A program made the translations under genes and the position numbers. 64,000 bases of DNA from Sarcocystis neurona. Lineage: Eukaryota > Apicomplexa > Conoidasida > Eucoccidiorida > Sarcocystidae. Below are positions 10,502 to 23,600 of this stretch, piece after piece. The notes beneath the pieces are model-generated. The model saw only the letters and a program-made list of their open reading frames with translations. It searched no databases and was not told where the DNA came from. The stretch lies in contig KL647289.1 of assembly GCA_000727475.1 (NCBI GenBank), forward strand, positions 8,050,629 to 8,114,628, read 5' to 3'. Numbering within the stretch: the stretch's first letter is position 1; each line of letters starts with the position of its first letter.

Positions 10502-13038
10502 TCGCTGAGAAGCAGGTGCAAGGCGGGTTTGTTGCCGTTCTACAGCCAATATCCACCGGGGAAACGTGCCCTTGCTCTCCGTCGTCTGCCACGAGCCAGC
10601 TGCTACTGCTGCCGCCAGGGTGGCGCACACAGACACTCCGCGCAGCCCCTTCCTTGGCTACGACGGCGTGCCGAGCTGCAGGGCTGTTTGAGCTGCATGC
10701 GAGAAGAAGAAGTTTCGTTGCTTCAGCTGTCCTTGCCTCATTAAAATCCCCGCTTCCGCCTGCCACGTGCCTCCGACTCCCTTCCGCTCGAGGGAGCGGA
10801 TGCGCCCATCATAAAGTACTGCTGTTGCTCTGCTGAGGTGGCCGCGACACCGGGATTCTGCTGCTGCCGGTGCCGCAGCTGCTGTGTCTCTTCCCTCCTA
10901 CACCTCCTGCTGCGCTACAACTGACGCTGCTGCTGCTCACGTGCTCGAACTCCTGGTGTGTTGCTGCGTTTGCTGCTGTGACGGCTCTTGCTTTTCCTGC
11001 TGATGCGGCTGGTGCTCTCCTACTGCTCCTGCATGTGCCCTGCTGCTGCTCGGGCGTCGTCTTCTCCAGCGCCGCCGCTCCGGCCTCCTCCCTGCTGTTG
11101 CTGCTGCTGCTACCACTACGCTAGTGAGGCGGAAGTCAAGGTGTTACTGCTGTTCTCACTGCTGCTGCTGCTGCTGAAACTGGTGCTTCTGTTCTGCATG
11201 GTACGATACCAGGAGGCTGCCACCTGCAGGCGGAAACTGTCGAGTGTCTTCTACTCGCACGACCGTCCGTGCCCCCCAGTGCTGCTGCGGATCTGCCCCG
11301 CGTTGAACTATTGCTCGCTTCAGCGCTGCTGCTACTGCTTCTCGTGCTCTGATGGCGGCTCCGCTGCTGGTGTTGTTGCCAGTGTGCTCTTACTATTGCT
11401 GATCTACTGCTGCCCTTCTGTGCCTGCTGCCCTTCTGTGCCTGCTGCCATTCGGTAACCTCTCTGTATACTCTATTTTCGCTGCTGGCGTGCTGCTGTTG
11501 CTTCAACTGCTGTTGCCCGGTGCTCCTGCTGGTGCCACTAGTCTCGTCCTCCTGGTCCTCTGCGCTTGTGCTGCAGCTGTTGCCGCTCACAGGCGTTCAC
11601 TGCAGCTTGCGCAGCGCAACTAGTCGTCTACAGCTCTCTTGTGAGTCACCAGCTGCTGCTGTGACAAACACTGCACGGCGCAAGCGTTGCTGCTTGTGTA
11701 CAACTGCTGGTCCTCCCCCACACAGACGACTTCCATTGCAGCTAACTCCTGCCGCTGCTGCTGCCCGCTTCGGGCGCCCTCCGGGTTGGGTTACCATCTG
11801 TTCCCTTCCACCGGGGAAGAAACGTAGCAAAGAACGAAACAACTGCAGAGGAGAGCACAGCGAACATACAGACGACCCAGCCGAGGAACAGCCGGGACAG
11901 AGACACAGACGGCAATAACCGAAGTGGTGTCTGCAGAAGAGTAGGCAGCAGGACAGCACGCGACGGATGCACAAGTACAGGCAATACTGCAAAACAAAGC
12001 TAGCCGATTCCTTGACAAATGCTAGTATTTTGACACTTCTTCGGCAACGAGCTGTGCCTGTAGCCCTTCGATTTGAAGCAAGAATCCTGCAGGGCAGTGT
12101 GACGGCAGGTCTGCTGCTGGTGTCGCTGCTCGAACTGTTTCGGTCGTAGCCCAGCAGCTGCTGCAGTTGCTCATAGACTATGTATGTTGCTGCAGCCAGT
12201 GTAACTCTTTTGCTCCCCCTCCTGCTGTGGCTGCTGCTGCTGCGTTAACGGCGCTTTGTGGCCGGTGATGCTGCTGTTGCTGCTTCTGGTTAATTGTCTC
12301 GTGCGCACGATTGACCCCACGTTGAGTACCGCTTTTTGATCGTCGTGAGCTTCCGTTGCAGAGTTTGCCTTGTTGCCAGTAACGGTGCTGCTTTTGCAGC
12401 TCTCGGGGCTGTTGCGGCTGAGGCGACCGCTGTTAAAATATTGTGCCGCTCTTGTCCTTACGTTTGCTGACGCTGCCAGTGCTGGGTTGACTGCCTTCAA
12501 CCTTGCTGCTGCTACTGCTGCTGCATTGCTGCTTCTGGCCCTGTAGCTGATAAAGCTACAGCCACGCTTGTGGTATGGCTGTTTTTTTCGTGCGCGTGTT
12601 GCACGTGCAGTGGCTGCAGTGGCAGGTATTGTTGTTTTTTATGGTCTACTTGCTCCTGCTGCTGCTAGGACTTTGGGGCGTCTTCTTTTGTTGATGCTGC
12701 TGCGACTGCCTCACTTTCGCTATTGTCGCTGCAGCTGGGGTGCCTCCATGCGTTGCTCGCCCTGTGCAGAGGGACACGAAAACGGTGACAGAAAGCTGCC
12801 TCCGCTTCTGCTGATTCACTGCCGTAGCGGCTGGCTGCTTTTTTTGCATCTTGCCCAACGTGGTTCTGTTACTGCAGTTCCTGCGGGCCTTGACTGCTGC
12901 TGCTCCTGCGGCAGTCACATGTGTTTCTGCACCGCTTAGCTGCTGCTGCTGCTGCCGGCCACCCGTCTACTGATCCTGCTTTACGCGTTGCATCTGCTGG
13001 AAGAAGGGGGGACTTGAGAGAGTATCACACAGCTTCAA

Positions 13039-13198
13039 CAGGAAGCGGCAGCAGCAGGAAGCGGCAGCAGCAGGAAGCGACAGCAGCAGGAAGCGACCGC
13101 AGCAGGAAGCGACAGCAGCAGGAAGCGACAGCAGCAGGAAGCGGCAGCAGCAGGAAGCGGCAGCAGCAGGAAGCGGCAGCAGCAGGAAGCGGCAGCAG
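13039..13198. repeat. Ten tandem copies of a 16-bp unit
   Basis: Ten consecutive copies of CAGGAAGCGGCAGCAG, with GG/GA/GC changes at one or two positions. Because 16 is not a multiple of three, the frame rotates with each copy. Read on the plus strand, three units encode a 16-residue peptide repeat (GSGSSRKRQQQEATAA type). All three frames are open through the array. Confidence 0.9.
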
Positions 13199-15203
13199 CA
13201 GGAGCAGATTAACAGCGGCGCAGCTGCAGCAGATCCATTCGGCAGTACGAGCGGCAGACCGACAAAGACTATACCGGTACAGAAAGCAGCTTTACCAGGC
13301 TCAATCTTGCATTTTTGGTCGTATAGACCCGGACACACGTGATACCTTTATGCTGTACCATGTCATACTCGGCGGCGGCAGCAGCAACAACACTCCAGCA
13401 GCGTGGCTCCAGCAGCACCGCCAGGAGCAGGCAGTAGCAACAACGCTATCAGGTGTGGAGAAATCGTACGCAGCGTTAGAGAGTTCTTCGTAGGAAACGA
13501 ACCTTAGTGTGTAGCAGCCCAGCCAAATACTAGCAGGGCGCAGGAGCGCCGGAGAAGACGTGCGACTGGCTGCACCGACGGTTCAGCAGTACGCAAAAGG
13601 CCGCCCGGTTCGCTCCTGGAGTGATAGCGGCCTGAGAGATGCGGCAGCAGCAGTGACAGCGCCAGTTGAAAATACTGCTGCTGAATGGGAAGGAGTTGGC
13701 AACTGGATATTAACAGCAGCAGCAATACCAGCAGAAGTTGAAAAGGGCTCAGGACTGGAGACTGCTGCGAGCTGCAGACACTTACATCGATACCGCGCTA
13801 TCGCCTCTGGTGCTGTCGCTGCTCTTCCCCACTGCGTGCTTCAATGTAGGCGGCGTCTCCCGGGCGCCGCAGGGAGCGCGAGCCAGACCTGTGGGTGTGT
13901 CCGTGGCTGCAGCAGACACTTTGCAAGTTAACAGCGGCAGCCGCTGCAGCAGCGTGAAACGTCGTAGTGCGCTACAGACACCAGATCAACTATCCTGGGC
14001 AGTACGAGCAGCAACGGCGATCCCCTGTGCGGCAGCAGCAGCAGCAGCAGCCAAACTTGTGGGGTGTCGGTGCCCGGCTGGTCGGTGGAGAATGCTTACT
14101 GGGAGTCACGTGTCTACATACACCGACTTTAGTACAGAAGGAGCAGATGCGACTGAAGAGAACGTGAGTCAGCAACAACGTTAGTCCCCGTCACGATGGG
14201 CTCCGTCAGGAGCAGAGATGTGGACGCAGCAGCCGCAGCGCCAGTGGCGATAGCGCCGGATCGGTAGTCGTGTGCAATAGCAGGTCCAGCAGCTCCAGCA
14301 GAAGTGCTATATCGATTACTGCGCTACAACGGTATCTCTCGCCGTAACCCTACCACTCTTGCAGCTCTTCGACGGCTCGTGGTGTTGCTGCTGTGAAGGC
14401 CTGGCGTAGGAGTAGCGCTTTCTGCCCGCAAGCTGCTGCTGCCTGCCACTGCAGTCGCTGCAGCTACTCCTACGGTCACTTCATTCGCGGTTGTAGCGTT
14501 CGCTCTTGCTGCTGCAGCGGTTGCCGCTCGTGGTTGTTCGTTCTCAGCGGCCCACGCCTGCTGCTGCTGCTGCCACTGCCACAGCAGTCTGCTACGGGTG
14601 CCGCAGTGCAGAGGGCGGTAGCAGCAGCACCAGCTCTGCAACAACGAAGACGGTGGCTTTCTCTGCGTCCTTCTTCCTGCATCTTCCCCTGCGTGTGCCT
14701 CTATCTGCTGTTGTTCGTCTTCGCTTCTCCTCTTCTCTCGTGCGTCCGGCCGTCCTGCTGCGTTCTCCGCACCGTCCAGCTTCTCCTAACAGGGAGACCA
14801 GCGGGCGGCCGGCGTGCTGCGCCACTGCCCCACGTTCTGCCGCTGGGGCCCCCACCTGGCGCGGCACCAACGGTAATCCTGCCCGTGCTGCTGTTGCTGC
14901 TACTGTGGTTCGGCTATGTAAGCTGCTGCCGCAGTGCTGCCGCCGCTGCACCGCTATCGTCCCTGCGCTGCTGCGGCGCAGGCGCACGGCCAACCCTGAT
15001 GTTTTGTCGTTAGTATATCCTATTGCTGGTTGTCCTGCTGCTGCTGCTTCTCCTCCCGTGCGATTGACTGGCGTGCTGCTGCTTCCTCTGCACCTCCTGC
15101 AGGGCTGTTGCTCCACTGATGCTGCTGCTGCTGCTCCTGCTCCTCCTCCTCCCCCTGAGGCTGGCGGGGGGGCGTGTCTGCGCGCGTCTCGTCTCACCCA
15201 GCG

Positions 15204-15538
15204 CTACGCCAGTTTCTTCCCCGACTGACTGACGCGTGTGTCTACGTGCACCTCTCCCTCCGCCGCTGTGTCTGACATACGGCCAGAAAGGCCAGAGTGG
15301 CTTCCAGCAGGAGAAACACTTTGCACGGACTCGTGTGCGCCCGCGTGCGCTACCAGTCTCCTTCCGCACACGTGCTCCACGGCGCGCGGCACACCGTCTT
15401 CTCGCATGCGAACGCTAGCCTGCAGCAGCAGCAGCAGCAGGAGCAGCAGCAGAGCAGTTCTTGAGACGCCCTCTAAGAACGCAGCAGCGCATAGTCCCTC
15501 CTCGCAAATGTACTTCTCCACTTCCTCTGTGTCCACAT
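15204..15538 (-). CDS. Probable internal exon with poly-Leu run, uncharacterised
   Basis: An acceptor (TTTCTGCAG, ending at 15539) is followed on the minus strand by a frame reading DVDTEEVEKYICEEGLCAAA and FLEGVS. A run of ten Leu coded by CTG repeats then leads into ASVRMREDGVPRAVEHVCGR. The acidic helix-like start is clearly protein-like. The 3' limit is unknown: the frame ends at a stop at 15204 but may be cut earlier by a donor. It would join a minus-strand gene with the segments at 15.7-17.4 kb. No family identified. Confidence 0.4.
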
Positions 15539-15702
15539 CTGCAGAAACATACGCGTGGTCGTGTTTCTACGGCGGTGCGGATATTATTTGTGTGCCCGCT
15601 TATCCTCTGCGTATGTATAGATGCGCGACGTGTACGTCTGTGTCCATTTCGAAGTCTACGCCTGCAACACTGCAACAGCTGCTGCGAGTGTCTATCTACA
15701 CC

Positions 15703-16356
15703 TCATCTTGTCCGGCTTCCGCTCGTCCGGCGAAGACCTCTCCGCGGCAGCCAGCCTTCCCTCGCGGCTTTTATTGAGATACGTATGTGCGTGTGTGTGC
15801 GTTTCTTTCCCTTCTTCAAATAGAGAAACAGACGCATCTGTCTAGGACCACGCCTGCTGGAGAACTCGCAGTTTCTCCGGCAGTTCACGTCCGGGGAGTC
15901 ACCACCACGACAGCTCGACAACGCGCGCCTGCCAACTTCCTCCTCCTTCTCCTCCTCAAGTTTTCTCATGCTTCCATACATATGTGTGTGTGTGCCAAGT
16001 CTTAGCGAAGCGTTTTCATCTCCTTCCCGAATTTTTTTTCGGAAGAAACGGGGCCAATTAAGGAAGTCCAGCTCCCGGAACTCGCTCCTTTCTGTTTGTC
16101 CGCAGTGTCTCGTACGAAGGGGTCTACCAGCAGAGCTTCTGCTTTTCTCCACGTCTGTAGACAAGAGGCACCGCTCAGATTTCTTTTTTTTTCTCACGCG
16201 TAGGACGTTTCCCGGCTCTTGCCGCTCCCAACTGCCCGCTACGGGCTTCCGCACTTCGGCGTTGGGGACTTTCTTCGAAGCTTCTTCCGCAGAGCCCTCC
16301 CCGCCGCATGCAGTCCGTTCTAGTCGGCTCGTGGAAGTGACCTGCGAGCGAGCCAC
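15703..16356 (-). CDS. Long non-repetitive minus-strand frame, possible exon
   Basis: The minus-strand frame of about 217 codons has no ATG at its 5' end and is almost free of CAG repeats, unusual for an open frame here. It is charged (EFRELDFLNWPRFFRKKIRE; SMRKLEEEKEEEVGRRALS). Its length without repeat help makes chance less likely, but the plus strand also carries a long frame over the same bases (15968-16624, reading ATPQEVGEYVQSFFSFVLRE). Strand and function are unresolved. Confidence 0.25.
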   Translation of the reverse strand: MARSQVTSTSRLERTACGGEGSAEEASKKVPNAEVRKPVAGSWERQEPGNVLRVRKKKKSERCLLSTDVEKSRSSAGRPLRTRHCGQTERSEFRELDFLNWPRFFRKKIREGDENASLRLGTHTHMYGSMRKLEEEKEEEVGRRALSSCRGGDSPDVNCRRNCEFSSRRGPRQMRLFLYLKKGKKRTHTHIRISIKAAREGWLPRRGLRRTSGSRTR

Positions 16357-16713
16357 GCCTCAGGAAGTTGGCGAATACGTGCAGTCCTTCTTCTCCTTCG
16401 TCCTTCGCGAAGGGGGTAGCTACGCACAACACGCGTATTGTTCTTCGTTTCCCAACTCGTATACGTATGCACGCATGCACGCATGTGGGCCACTGTCACT
16501 ATTTTTCACGAACTTACCCAGGTATTTTGCACACGGCTGTTTTCCTCTCGTTTGTTGCTCGACGCACGGATATATATATATGCATGGGTGGGCGTCGGCC
16601 GTCTCATCCTACTTGTTCTGGTAAAGCGTACTACTACTACTACGTGGATCTATCAGCGGCTACATACAGAGATATGTGTATATGTGTGTGTGTATGGGTG
16701 TACGCGTGCGTAG

Positions 16714-17452
16714 TTACACATTTGTGCGGAAGGAAAGATAAGTCTGTGCTACTGGTGGCAGAACGTTCTGCGCCTTCGTGGTCGAAGGCAGCGCAACAGT
16801 AAGGACAGGAACAGCAGCAAAGATATTAGCCTCAGCGGCCTCAGCGCCTTCCCGAAGCAGCGACAGCAGCAGGGCCAGCGGCACAAGCAGCAGCAGCAGC
16901 AGCGCAGGCGGCGGCAGCAGTAGTAGCAGGACGGACAGCGGCAGCTGGAGCAGCAGCACCAGCGTCTGCCTCGCGACAGCCCACCAGCGAGCCGACAGCA
17001 GCACCTCTCCGGCACCCCTCAGCGCCGCAGCAGCCGCGTCCAGCGCCTGCCACGCGCACAGCAGCAGCAACAGCAACGCTGTAGCCCTCCGGCGCAGCAG
17101 CAGCGGCAGCTTCGCGACAGCAGCAGCGTCAGAGAAGCAAGGTTAGACTTTCTGCGTCTACCTCGCGCGAGCCGTCGACTGTTTGCAGCGTTTGCAGCAG
17201 CAGGAGAAAGAAACAGCATCAGCTGCAGCGCCAGTGGCAGGAGGCGTACGGTGCTGCACCCCACGTCGTCCACTTTTGCAGACAATCTGATACGGCCACT
17301 GCTGCTGCTTCTTCCTGTCGCCGTCGCGCAGAAGGCGCTCGTTCAGCAGCTGCGGCCCAAAACGCAGCCCTTCCACAGCCAGAAGCCTGTCGTTGCTGCA
17401 GCAGGAGAATGTGTCGCTGCGGCGTGCCGCAGCCCAGGAGAAGCAGGGACAC
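16714..17452 (-). CDS. Two possible minus-strand coding segments, uncharacterised
   Basis: Segment one (about 17076-16714) reads ALDAAAAALRGAGEVLLSAR and WWAVARQTL, a Leu-rich hydrophobic run, then EAAEANIFAAVPVLTVALPS and TTKAQNVLPPVAQ. Segment two (about 17452-17158) reads VEGLRFGPQLLNERLLRDGD and QQQWPYQIVCKSGRRGVQHR. Both look like protein, but plus-strand frames overlap them (for example SSTFADNLIRPLLLLLPVAV). If minus is right, these are 5' exons of the gene at 15.2-16.4 kb, transcribed divergently from TOC75. Confidence 0.25.
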
Positions 17453-17616
17453 TCCCGTCCCTCTCCTCTATCGATAGAAGCAGGAATTGCTGAGGCTACG
17501 CCTGTGCTGCTGCAGCTGCTGCTGCTGGCACTCCTCTCTCCATACCGGCGCTTCCGTCTCTGCCGCTACGCTGCGAGGGCAGCAGCACGTACACGACCCG
17601 CTGCGAGGGCAGCAGC

Positions 17617-20611
17617 ATGTGCACCACCCGCTGCTGCTGCGCTGCTGCAGCAGCAGCGGAAACCCTTCCTAGCGCCGCAACAGCAGCAGGGCCGAGACCC
17701 GTCCCTGTCGCTGCAGCAGCCAAACGAGCCCTTCCTTTTAACGCGGCAGGACCAGTTTACGACAACGGAACTGCTGCAGCTGCTGCAGCACCGGTCGCGC
17801 ACTGCCGTGCCGGTGCCACCGCTGCAGCTACTGCACCGTCTTGTTTTTCTTGTCCCGTTCCTGCCAGCGCTCTCCTTCCGTGCCGTCGTTCGTCTCGTGC
17901 GGCTGCTGCTACCGCTTTTGCTCATGCTACTGCTCCTGCTGCCGCTGCGCCTGCTGTGACTGCTGCTGCTGCTGTTGGTTCACTAGCATCGAAGGAGGGA
18001 CGCGCTGCTGTCTTAGCACCACCAGGTGCTTCCGTACACGCGCCAGGTGTCGCTTCCTCCATCCTCCGCATGCAGAAGCATCAGCAACAGCGTCGGGGAT
18101 TGCTGCAACTGCAGAAGCTGCGTCGCCTTCTGATAGGGCTTATCTTCTTCCTCCGCTGTAGGGGCTGCTGCTCAATCTTTCACAGCGGCAGCAGCAGCCA
18201 CTCCGCCCTCGCTGCCCCGCGCCCGGCGGTCCTGAGGAGCTCGACAGCAGTGGCTGTTTCTGCTGCTCTGCAGCTGCATCAGGCCCCTAGCCGTAAGAGA
18301 CGCGCCTCACCCTCTGCTGCTGCTTCTGTGCTTGCGGACGGTCCTGCAGCAGCTGCAGCTGGAGCGGCCCAAGTTGGGATCCCCGTTCGGAGGAGGAGCA
18401 GCTATCCGGCGCTGCTCGCTTCCATACATTGCAGGAAAACAGGCCTACCGCTGGGGAATGTTCGGCGCAAGGTCGCTGCTCACCCCACAGCAACAGCGCC
18501 TGCTGCGGCGTCCGAGGGGACTGCTGCGCCCCTGCTTTCCTCACCGGCGCGGCAACAGCCCCACCACCGCCAAGCGTTGCCGCAGCAGCAAGAGCAACAC
18601 TGCCAAGCATTGCAACAGCAGCAGCAGCAGGCGCGAGCGTTGCAACAGCCGTCGCAGCAGCAGCAACTTCGTCGTCGACTCCGGCGACAACCTGTACGCT
18701 CAAAAGAGCAACAGCAGCAGCAGCCTAGCGTGAAGCAACGTGAACAACAGCGAAGCCTTCTGGTGCACGGGCAGCGGGGATGGCACCAGCAGCGGAGAGA
18801 GCCGATTGAGCAGCAACAAAACGGCGCGTCTTCTGTTCGGTCGAAGAGCAGCGTCTGGCTGCCTCAGGAGCAACCTGCAAATGGTCAGTCGCCTGCAGAG
18901 GATTTGTTGGCAGCCGCAGCAGCAAGTCGACTCGTGCAGCTGCAGAAGCAGCGGCAGGTTCTTCCTTTAGCTGCTGCGGTGCCTGCCCCCCCCAGCCGTC
19001 CCTCGCGGACGTTCAAACCTGCTAAAGCCTGTAGCAGCAGCGGCAGCAGCGACGGCAGCAGGAACGGCAGCAGCAGCGGTGAGCGCAGCAGCGGTGAGCG
19101 CAGCAGGGTGACCAGCAGCAACAGCGACAGCGACAGCGCCAGCAGCAATGGCGAGAACGTGAGCAGCGCCAGCACGCGTGACAGCAGCAGGAGGAGCACG
19201 CCGGAAGAGAAATCTGCCGCTGCCAGCCCTGGCTGGGCTTGTGCAGGGGAAAGCGAAGAGCCTGCAGCAGCAGAAGCAGCAACAGGAGGCGAAACTGCAG
19301 CTGCGGCTTGTGCCGCCACCGAGAAGGCAACAGGCGCTTCCCTTTCAGATGCGACACCAGCAGACGCATCGGCAGCAACAGCAGAAGCAGCAACAGCAGA
19401 TGGAGCAGCAGGGCAGGGAAGGAAAATAGCAGCAGCGACAGCCGCACCTCCTCTTCCTCCTCGTGCGGCAGCCGCGGCAGTAGGGGCAGCAGCCGCACCT
19501 CTACCCCTTGCGACAGCAGCAGCCCCTACAGGCGGCGCAGCGGCAGATCCGACTGCCGCAGCGCTTGGACGAGGTGAGGAGGCAAATCCTGGTGCCGCCC
19601 TTGGAGCGCGAGACAGCGACACAACTGCAGGCCATGGCCTGCTATTTGCGTCTCTGTCCGACAAAAAGGACGCCTATGTGATAGCCGGGTTCCGGGTGCA
19701 TGGCTCGAGCGTGCTTCCTGCTGCGGTGGTTGCTCTGGCGGCGAGTAGGCTGCTGCTGCCCCGCAACGCTCTGTCTGCTGCTGCTGAAACCGCCGCACAC
19801 ACAACAGCAGCAGGAGCAGCAGCAGAGGGTCGTGTGGAGCAGCAGCACTGGCGCCTGCGGAGCGCAGCAGAAAATGAGCGTCTCATACGCGCCTTCGCAC
19901 GGCTTATTGAAAAGTGGTATGTGGGGCACGGGTACTTGTTCTCCCACCTCGCCCTGCCTCCGCTGCTGCTGCCTGCTGCTGCAGCAGCTACGAAGAGCTG
20001 CTTCGGCAGCCGAGCTCCTTCTGATCCTGCTGCGCTCTCGCCGCGCGCGGTGCCTCAGAGCGAAGAACCCGCGCAGGCAGGCGTGCTGCGCCTGTGGCAG
20101 CATGCGACAACCGCAGCAACAGGCGCAGACAGAGAAGCGGCAGCACCCGCAGACGGTTCAGCGACCGCAGCAGCAGGAGACACAGCAGCAGCAGCACAGG
20201 GAAGAGGAGGAGAAGGAGCAGCGGCAGAAGAAAGAAGAGCAGCAGTTTCAGAAGAGAACGCGGGAAGAGACGGGAAAGGGCAGCCAGCGTATGTGGTGTG
20301 CTTCAGAAGCGTCGAGCCGCTGATGGCAGACCCGCCGCTGCGGCTCTTTTTCCTCGAGTCTGCTGCAGCAGAGTCCTGCGCGGCGGCAACAGCAGCAGCA
20401 CGGGGAGCAGCAGCAACACGCGCAGCAGCACGAGATGACGACGCGGAGGAGGGGAAGGAGGAGGACGACGCGAGGCTGCTGAAAAGCAGAGGCAGCGGAC
20501 ACACCCGCGCAGATATTTTGGCGAAGTACTTGGGTCTCCACGCTGGCGGACAGAAGCAGCAAATTTTCCGCTGGGACCCCACGCGGTGGAAGCGTGTTGC
20601 AGCTGAGTCCG
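17617..20611 (+). CDS. TOC75: TOC75 exon 1 (leader, low-complexity region, POTRA 1 and start of POTRA 2)
   Basis: The frame is open from an ATG at 17617. A second in-frame ATG at 18070 begins MQKHQQQRRGLLQLQKLRRL followed by LIGLIFFL, which resembles the signal peptide of an apicoplast bipartite leader and may be the true start. Residues up to about 19640 are Ala/Gln/Ser/Pro-rich. POTRA 1 begins at AYVIAGFRVHGSSVLP (about 19672) and includes the helix pair with the WY..GY motif near 19880-19950. An Ala/Glu insertion separates its last strands. POTRA 2 begins near 20490. The exon ends at 20611 in phase 1 at GTGAGC; the next exon completes AES-GLFDEA exactly as expected for a POTRA. Confidence 0.75.
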
Positions 20612-23600
20612 GTGAGCCTCTTGGCTGCTGCCTGCGGCGGCTGCAGCCCCCTGGAGAGACGAGACACACGACAGCCGTCTGTCTCGGCTTCTACGGAGAA
20701 CTGTTGCAGCGCGTCTTGCGCATTCTTTTATGCGGCTACACATGCATAGAAATTTAGTACACACCCACGCATGCGTGTCCGTGTGTACAACGGTCTCTCC
20801 CTTCTTCTCTCTTTTGCTGTCCCTTTCTCTCCGTCTCTCTATATATCAATCTCTCTCACTTGCTGGCCTTCTCCCGTCCTCCCCCTCTCCCTCTGTATAC
20901 GTGCTCTTTCTCGGACTCTCTTTCTCGAGCTTTCCCCCTCCTTTTCTCACCCTCTCTCTGGCTGTCTTTTTCTCGCTCTTCTTCTGTCTCTATGTGTATA
21001 TGTATATATATATATATATATATATGTAGGTAGCGTCCAGCAGTAGAAGCGCATGCGACACCTATATGTATGTCGATGTACGTGTGTGTGTTTCTGCACG
21101 TGCTGCGACTTGGGGTGGTGCGGCTTCTTCTTCTGCTACCGCTGCTGCTTCTGTTCGTACTGCTGCAGCTGCTTCTGCTGCGGCTGCTGCTGCAGCTACT
21201 TCTGTTGCTGCTGTTGCTGGTGGTCCTGCAGCTGCTGCAGCGCCTGCTTCGGCCCACCTGCTGCTGCTACTGCTGCTCTTCTGCTACTTGCCGGGGAGGG
21301 TCGTCCTGGGGGTTGGCTGCGTGAATGCTGCTGCTGCTGCACTTCTTGCTGGATCGGCGGCAGCGGATTGCTGCCGAAGTGCGTCTCCTTTCCTTCTGCG
21401 GTTGCGCTGCTGCTGCTGCTTCAGGGCTATTTGATGAAGCGCATGCATCAGCTGCTCTTCTTCCCGACGGACGCGCGCAGGTGTATGTCGCAGTGCGGGA
21501 GAAACCTGCCCGGAGAATTTCTCCTGGTGGGCCCCTCTCCTCCTCTCTTCCTCCTCCTGCGGCAGCAAGTGTTGGTGTTTTGCACTGACGGCTGCGTCTT
21601 CAGCTGTTCCCCACTACGCTGCTGCTGTGACTCTTCTGCCACTGCTGCTGCTGCTGCTGCGGCGTGCCTCCGTTTCTGGGTACACGTTCACATTCGTGTT
21701 GCTGTCTATACATCTATATAGATTTACGTATCTGTCTACGTATATATCTATGTGTCTATGTATGTATGTGTATCTATCTATCTATCTACCTATCTGTATA
21801 TATATAGATATATATGTATATATATTCATGCGTACGTATCTGTGTATTTCTACGTGTATTTTGATATACACGTAGATACATATATGCATGTGTCTGCATA
21901 TATACACACACGTATCCGTATACATACACCTATGTGTTCACGTGTATTATCCTACATCTCCATACGTAAATTTCTATTGGTGTGTCATTCTCTCTATCTA
22001 CCTATACATCCTTATATGTACATATATATATGTATATATCTCTATACACGTGTGGATATATATATATATATATATGTGTCTACCTATACATCCTTGTATG
22101 TACATATATATGTATATATCTCTATACATGTCTCGATATATATATATATATATATGCGTTACGCTGTGGAAGCTTTGAACACACATATAGGCAGAAATGT
22201 ATATGGATATATGTATAGGTGTGTGAGGAAGTAAGACCTACGGCGTGTGTTTGGAGGGGCTGGTGGCTATCTCTCAGTATGTTTGCATGCACCTACATAT
22301 ATACGCATGCACAGACGACATGCATGCGTGCGAGACTGTAAGGAAGCAGTACGAGAGAGAAGCACGTAGAAGCCCCGCCTTCGGGAAGGCAGCAGAGGGC
22401 GAGCAGCAGGACGACGTGTGCGCGGCTGACTGAAGACAGAGAAAAGGAGGTCGTTCTTCCACAGCGGCGCCGTTCTGCGTATAATATTTTACACATACAT
22501 ATATATATATACCGACGCGTGCGCAGGCGGCTGTCGGGCTGCATGCGTGCAGTGCAGCTGGAGCAGTCCTCGCCTACGCATGCACATACATATATATGTG
22601 TTTGTAGTACTTGATGTGAAGCTGACACTACTGTACCTCCTACGAAACTTTATATATACATATATATGTACACACGTAAAGGACGCATTTCCTAGGGAGG
22701 CCAGTGTACATTTGTATGTGTGTAGACACGTGATGCGCGCGTCTCTTCTCCTGCGTATATGTACATATGAGCGTGTCCACGGCAGCCTCTTCATGAAGCG
22801 TACGAGGCGGACGAGGGTGCCTGGCTCTGCGCGAGAGCCACGAGCCGGTCTCTGCGCGCCTGCTTTCCTGCAGAAAGCGTCCTCGCTGCATGCGCCTCCG
22901 AGACGCTTCAGGCGACGCATGCAAACGACTGGGCTCTCGCAGCAGCCACAGGCACAAGAATACAAAGATAGAGTGCAGAAGCGGCTGGCGGACCCCCCGA
23001 GGCCGCTGCTGCCCGTGGACACACACTGGCATATACTGCGACTCCACACAGCAGCAGGCCCCGGCGCCTCACGTCTCGTACAACTGCACCCAGCACCCTT
23101 CTCAGGCGCCCCCCACGAATACATATACATATATGTATATGCGCTGTCAGTGTGTGTGTATACATGATATATACATATGTATATAAATATATATATATAT
23201 CTATACATATGCATATACCTCCATGCGGGCTGTCAGTGAGTATCAATGAGTATGTATGTATACATATATATGTATTTGTGTATATGTGTATACGTCTGCG
23301 TTTGTGGTCTCAACGTGTGGATACGCATATGAATTGATGTGTATATGTTTGTTTGCGCGCTCGTAACGTGTACTTTACATATATGGATATATCCCTGCGT
23401 CTGCGTGCGCGCTCTCAGTGTACATATATATATATATATATATGTACGTCTCGGTGCGCGCTGGCAAAGTATACATGTATATATATATATGTGTACGCTT
23501 AGGTCCGCGTGTGCGCAGACTCAAAAAGTGTATGTATGTGTGTGTGTATACGTCTGCATGAATACCTTCGTCTATTAGGCGAAGCCGAGCCTGTATGCAT

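Larger units (their letters stand above)
9800..15200. other. CAG/CTG-rich interval without a convincing gene model
   Basis: Nearly continuous CTG or CAG clusters (CTG on plus at 10.85-11.6 kb and 14.4-15.1 kb, CAG on plus at 13.0-13.7 kb) keep frames open everywhere. Candidate coding pieces are a plus frame at 10082-10501 (see that entry), a plus frame at 13560-13931 reading VENTAAEWEGVGNWILTAAA, and a minus frame at 14592-15197 reading GQPAIGYTNDKTSGLAVRLR. None has a recognisable domain or a splice partner that I could confirm. Confidence 0.3.

Noticed and set aside
18885..19664. Minus-strand Ala-rich frame of 259 codons
   Set aside because: Shadow of the Ala/Gln-rich part of TOC75 exon 1; no motif and no splice partner.
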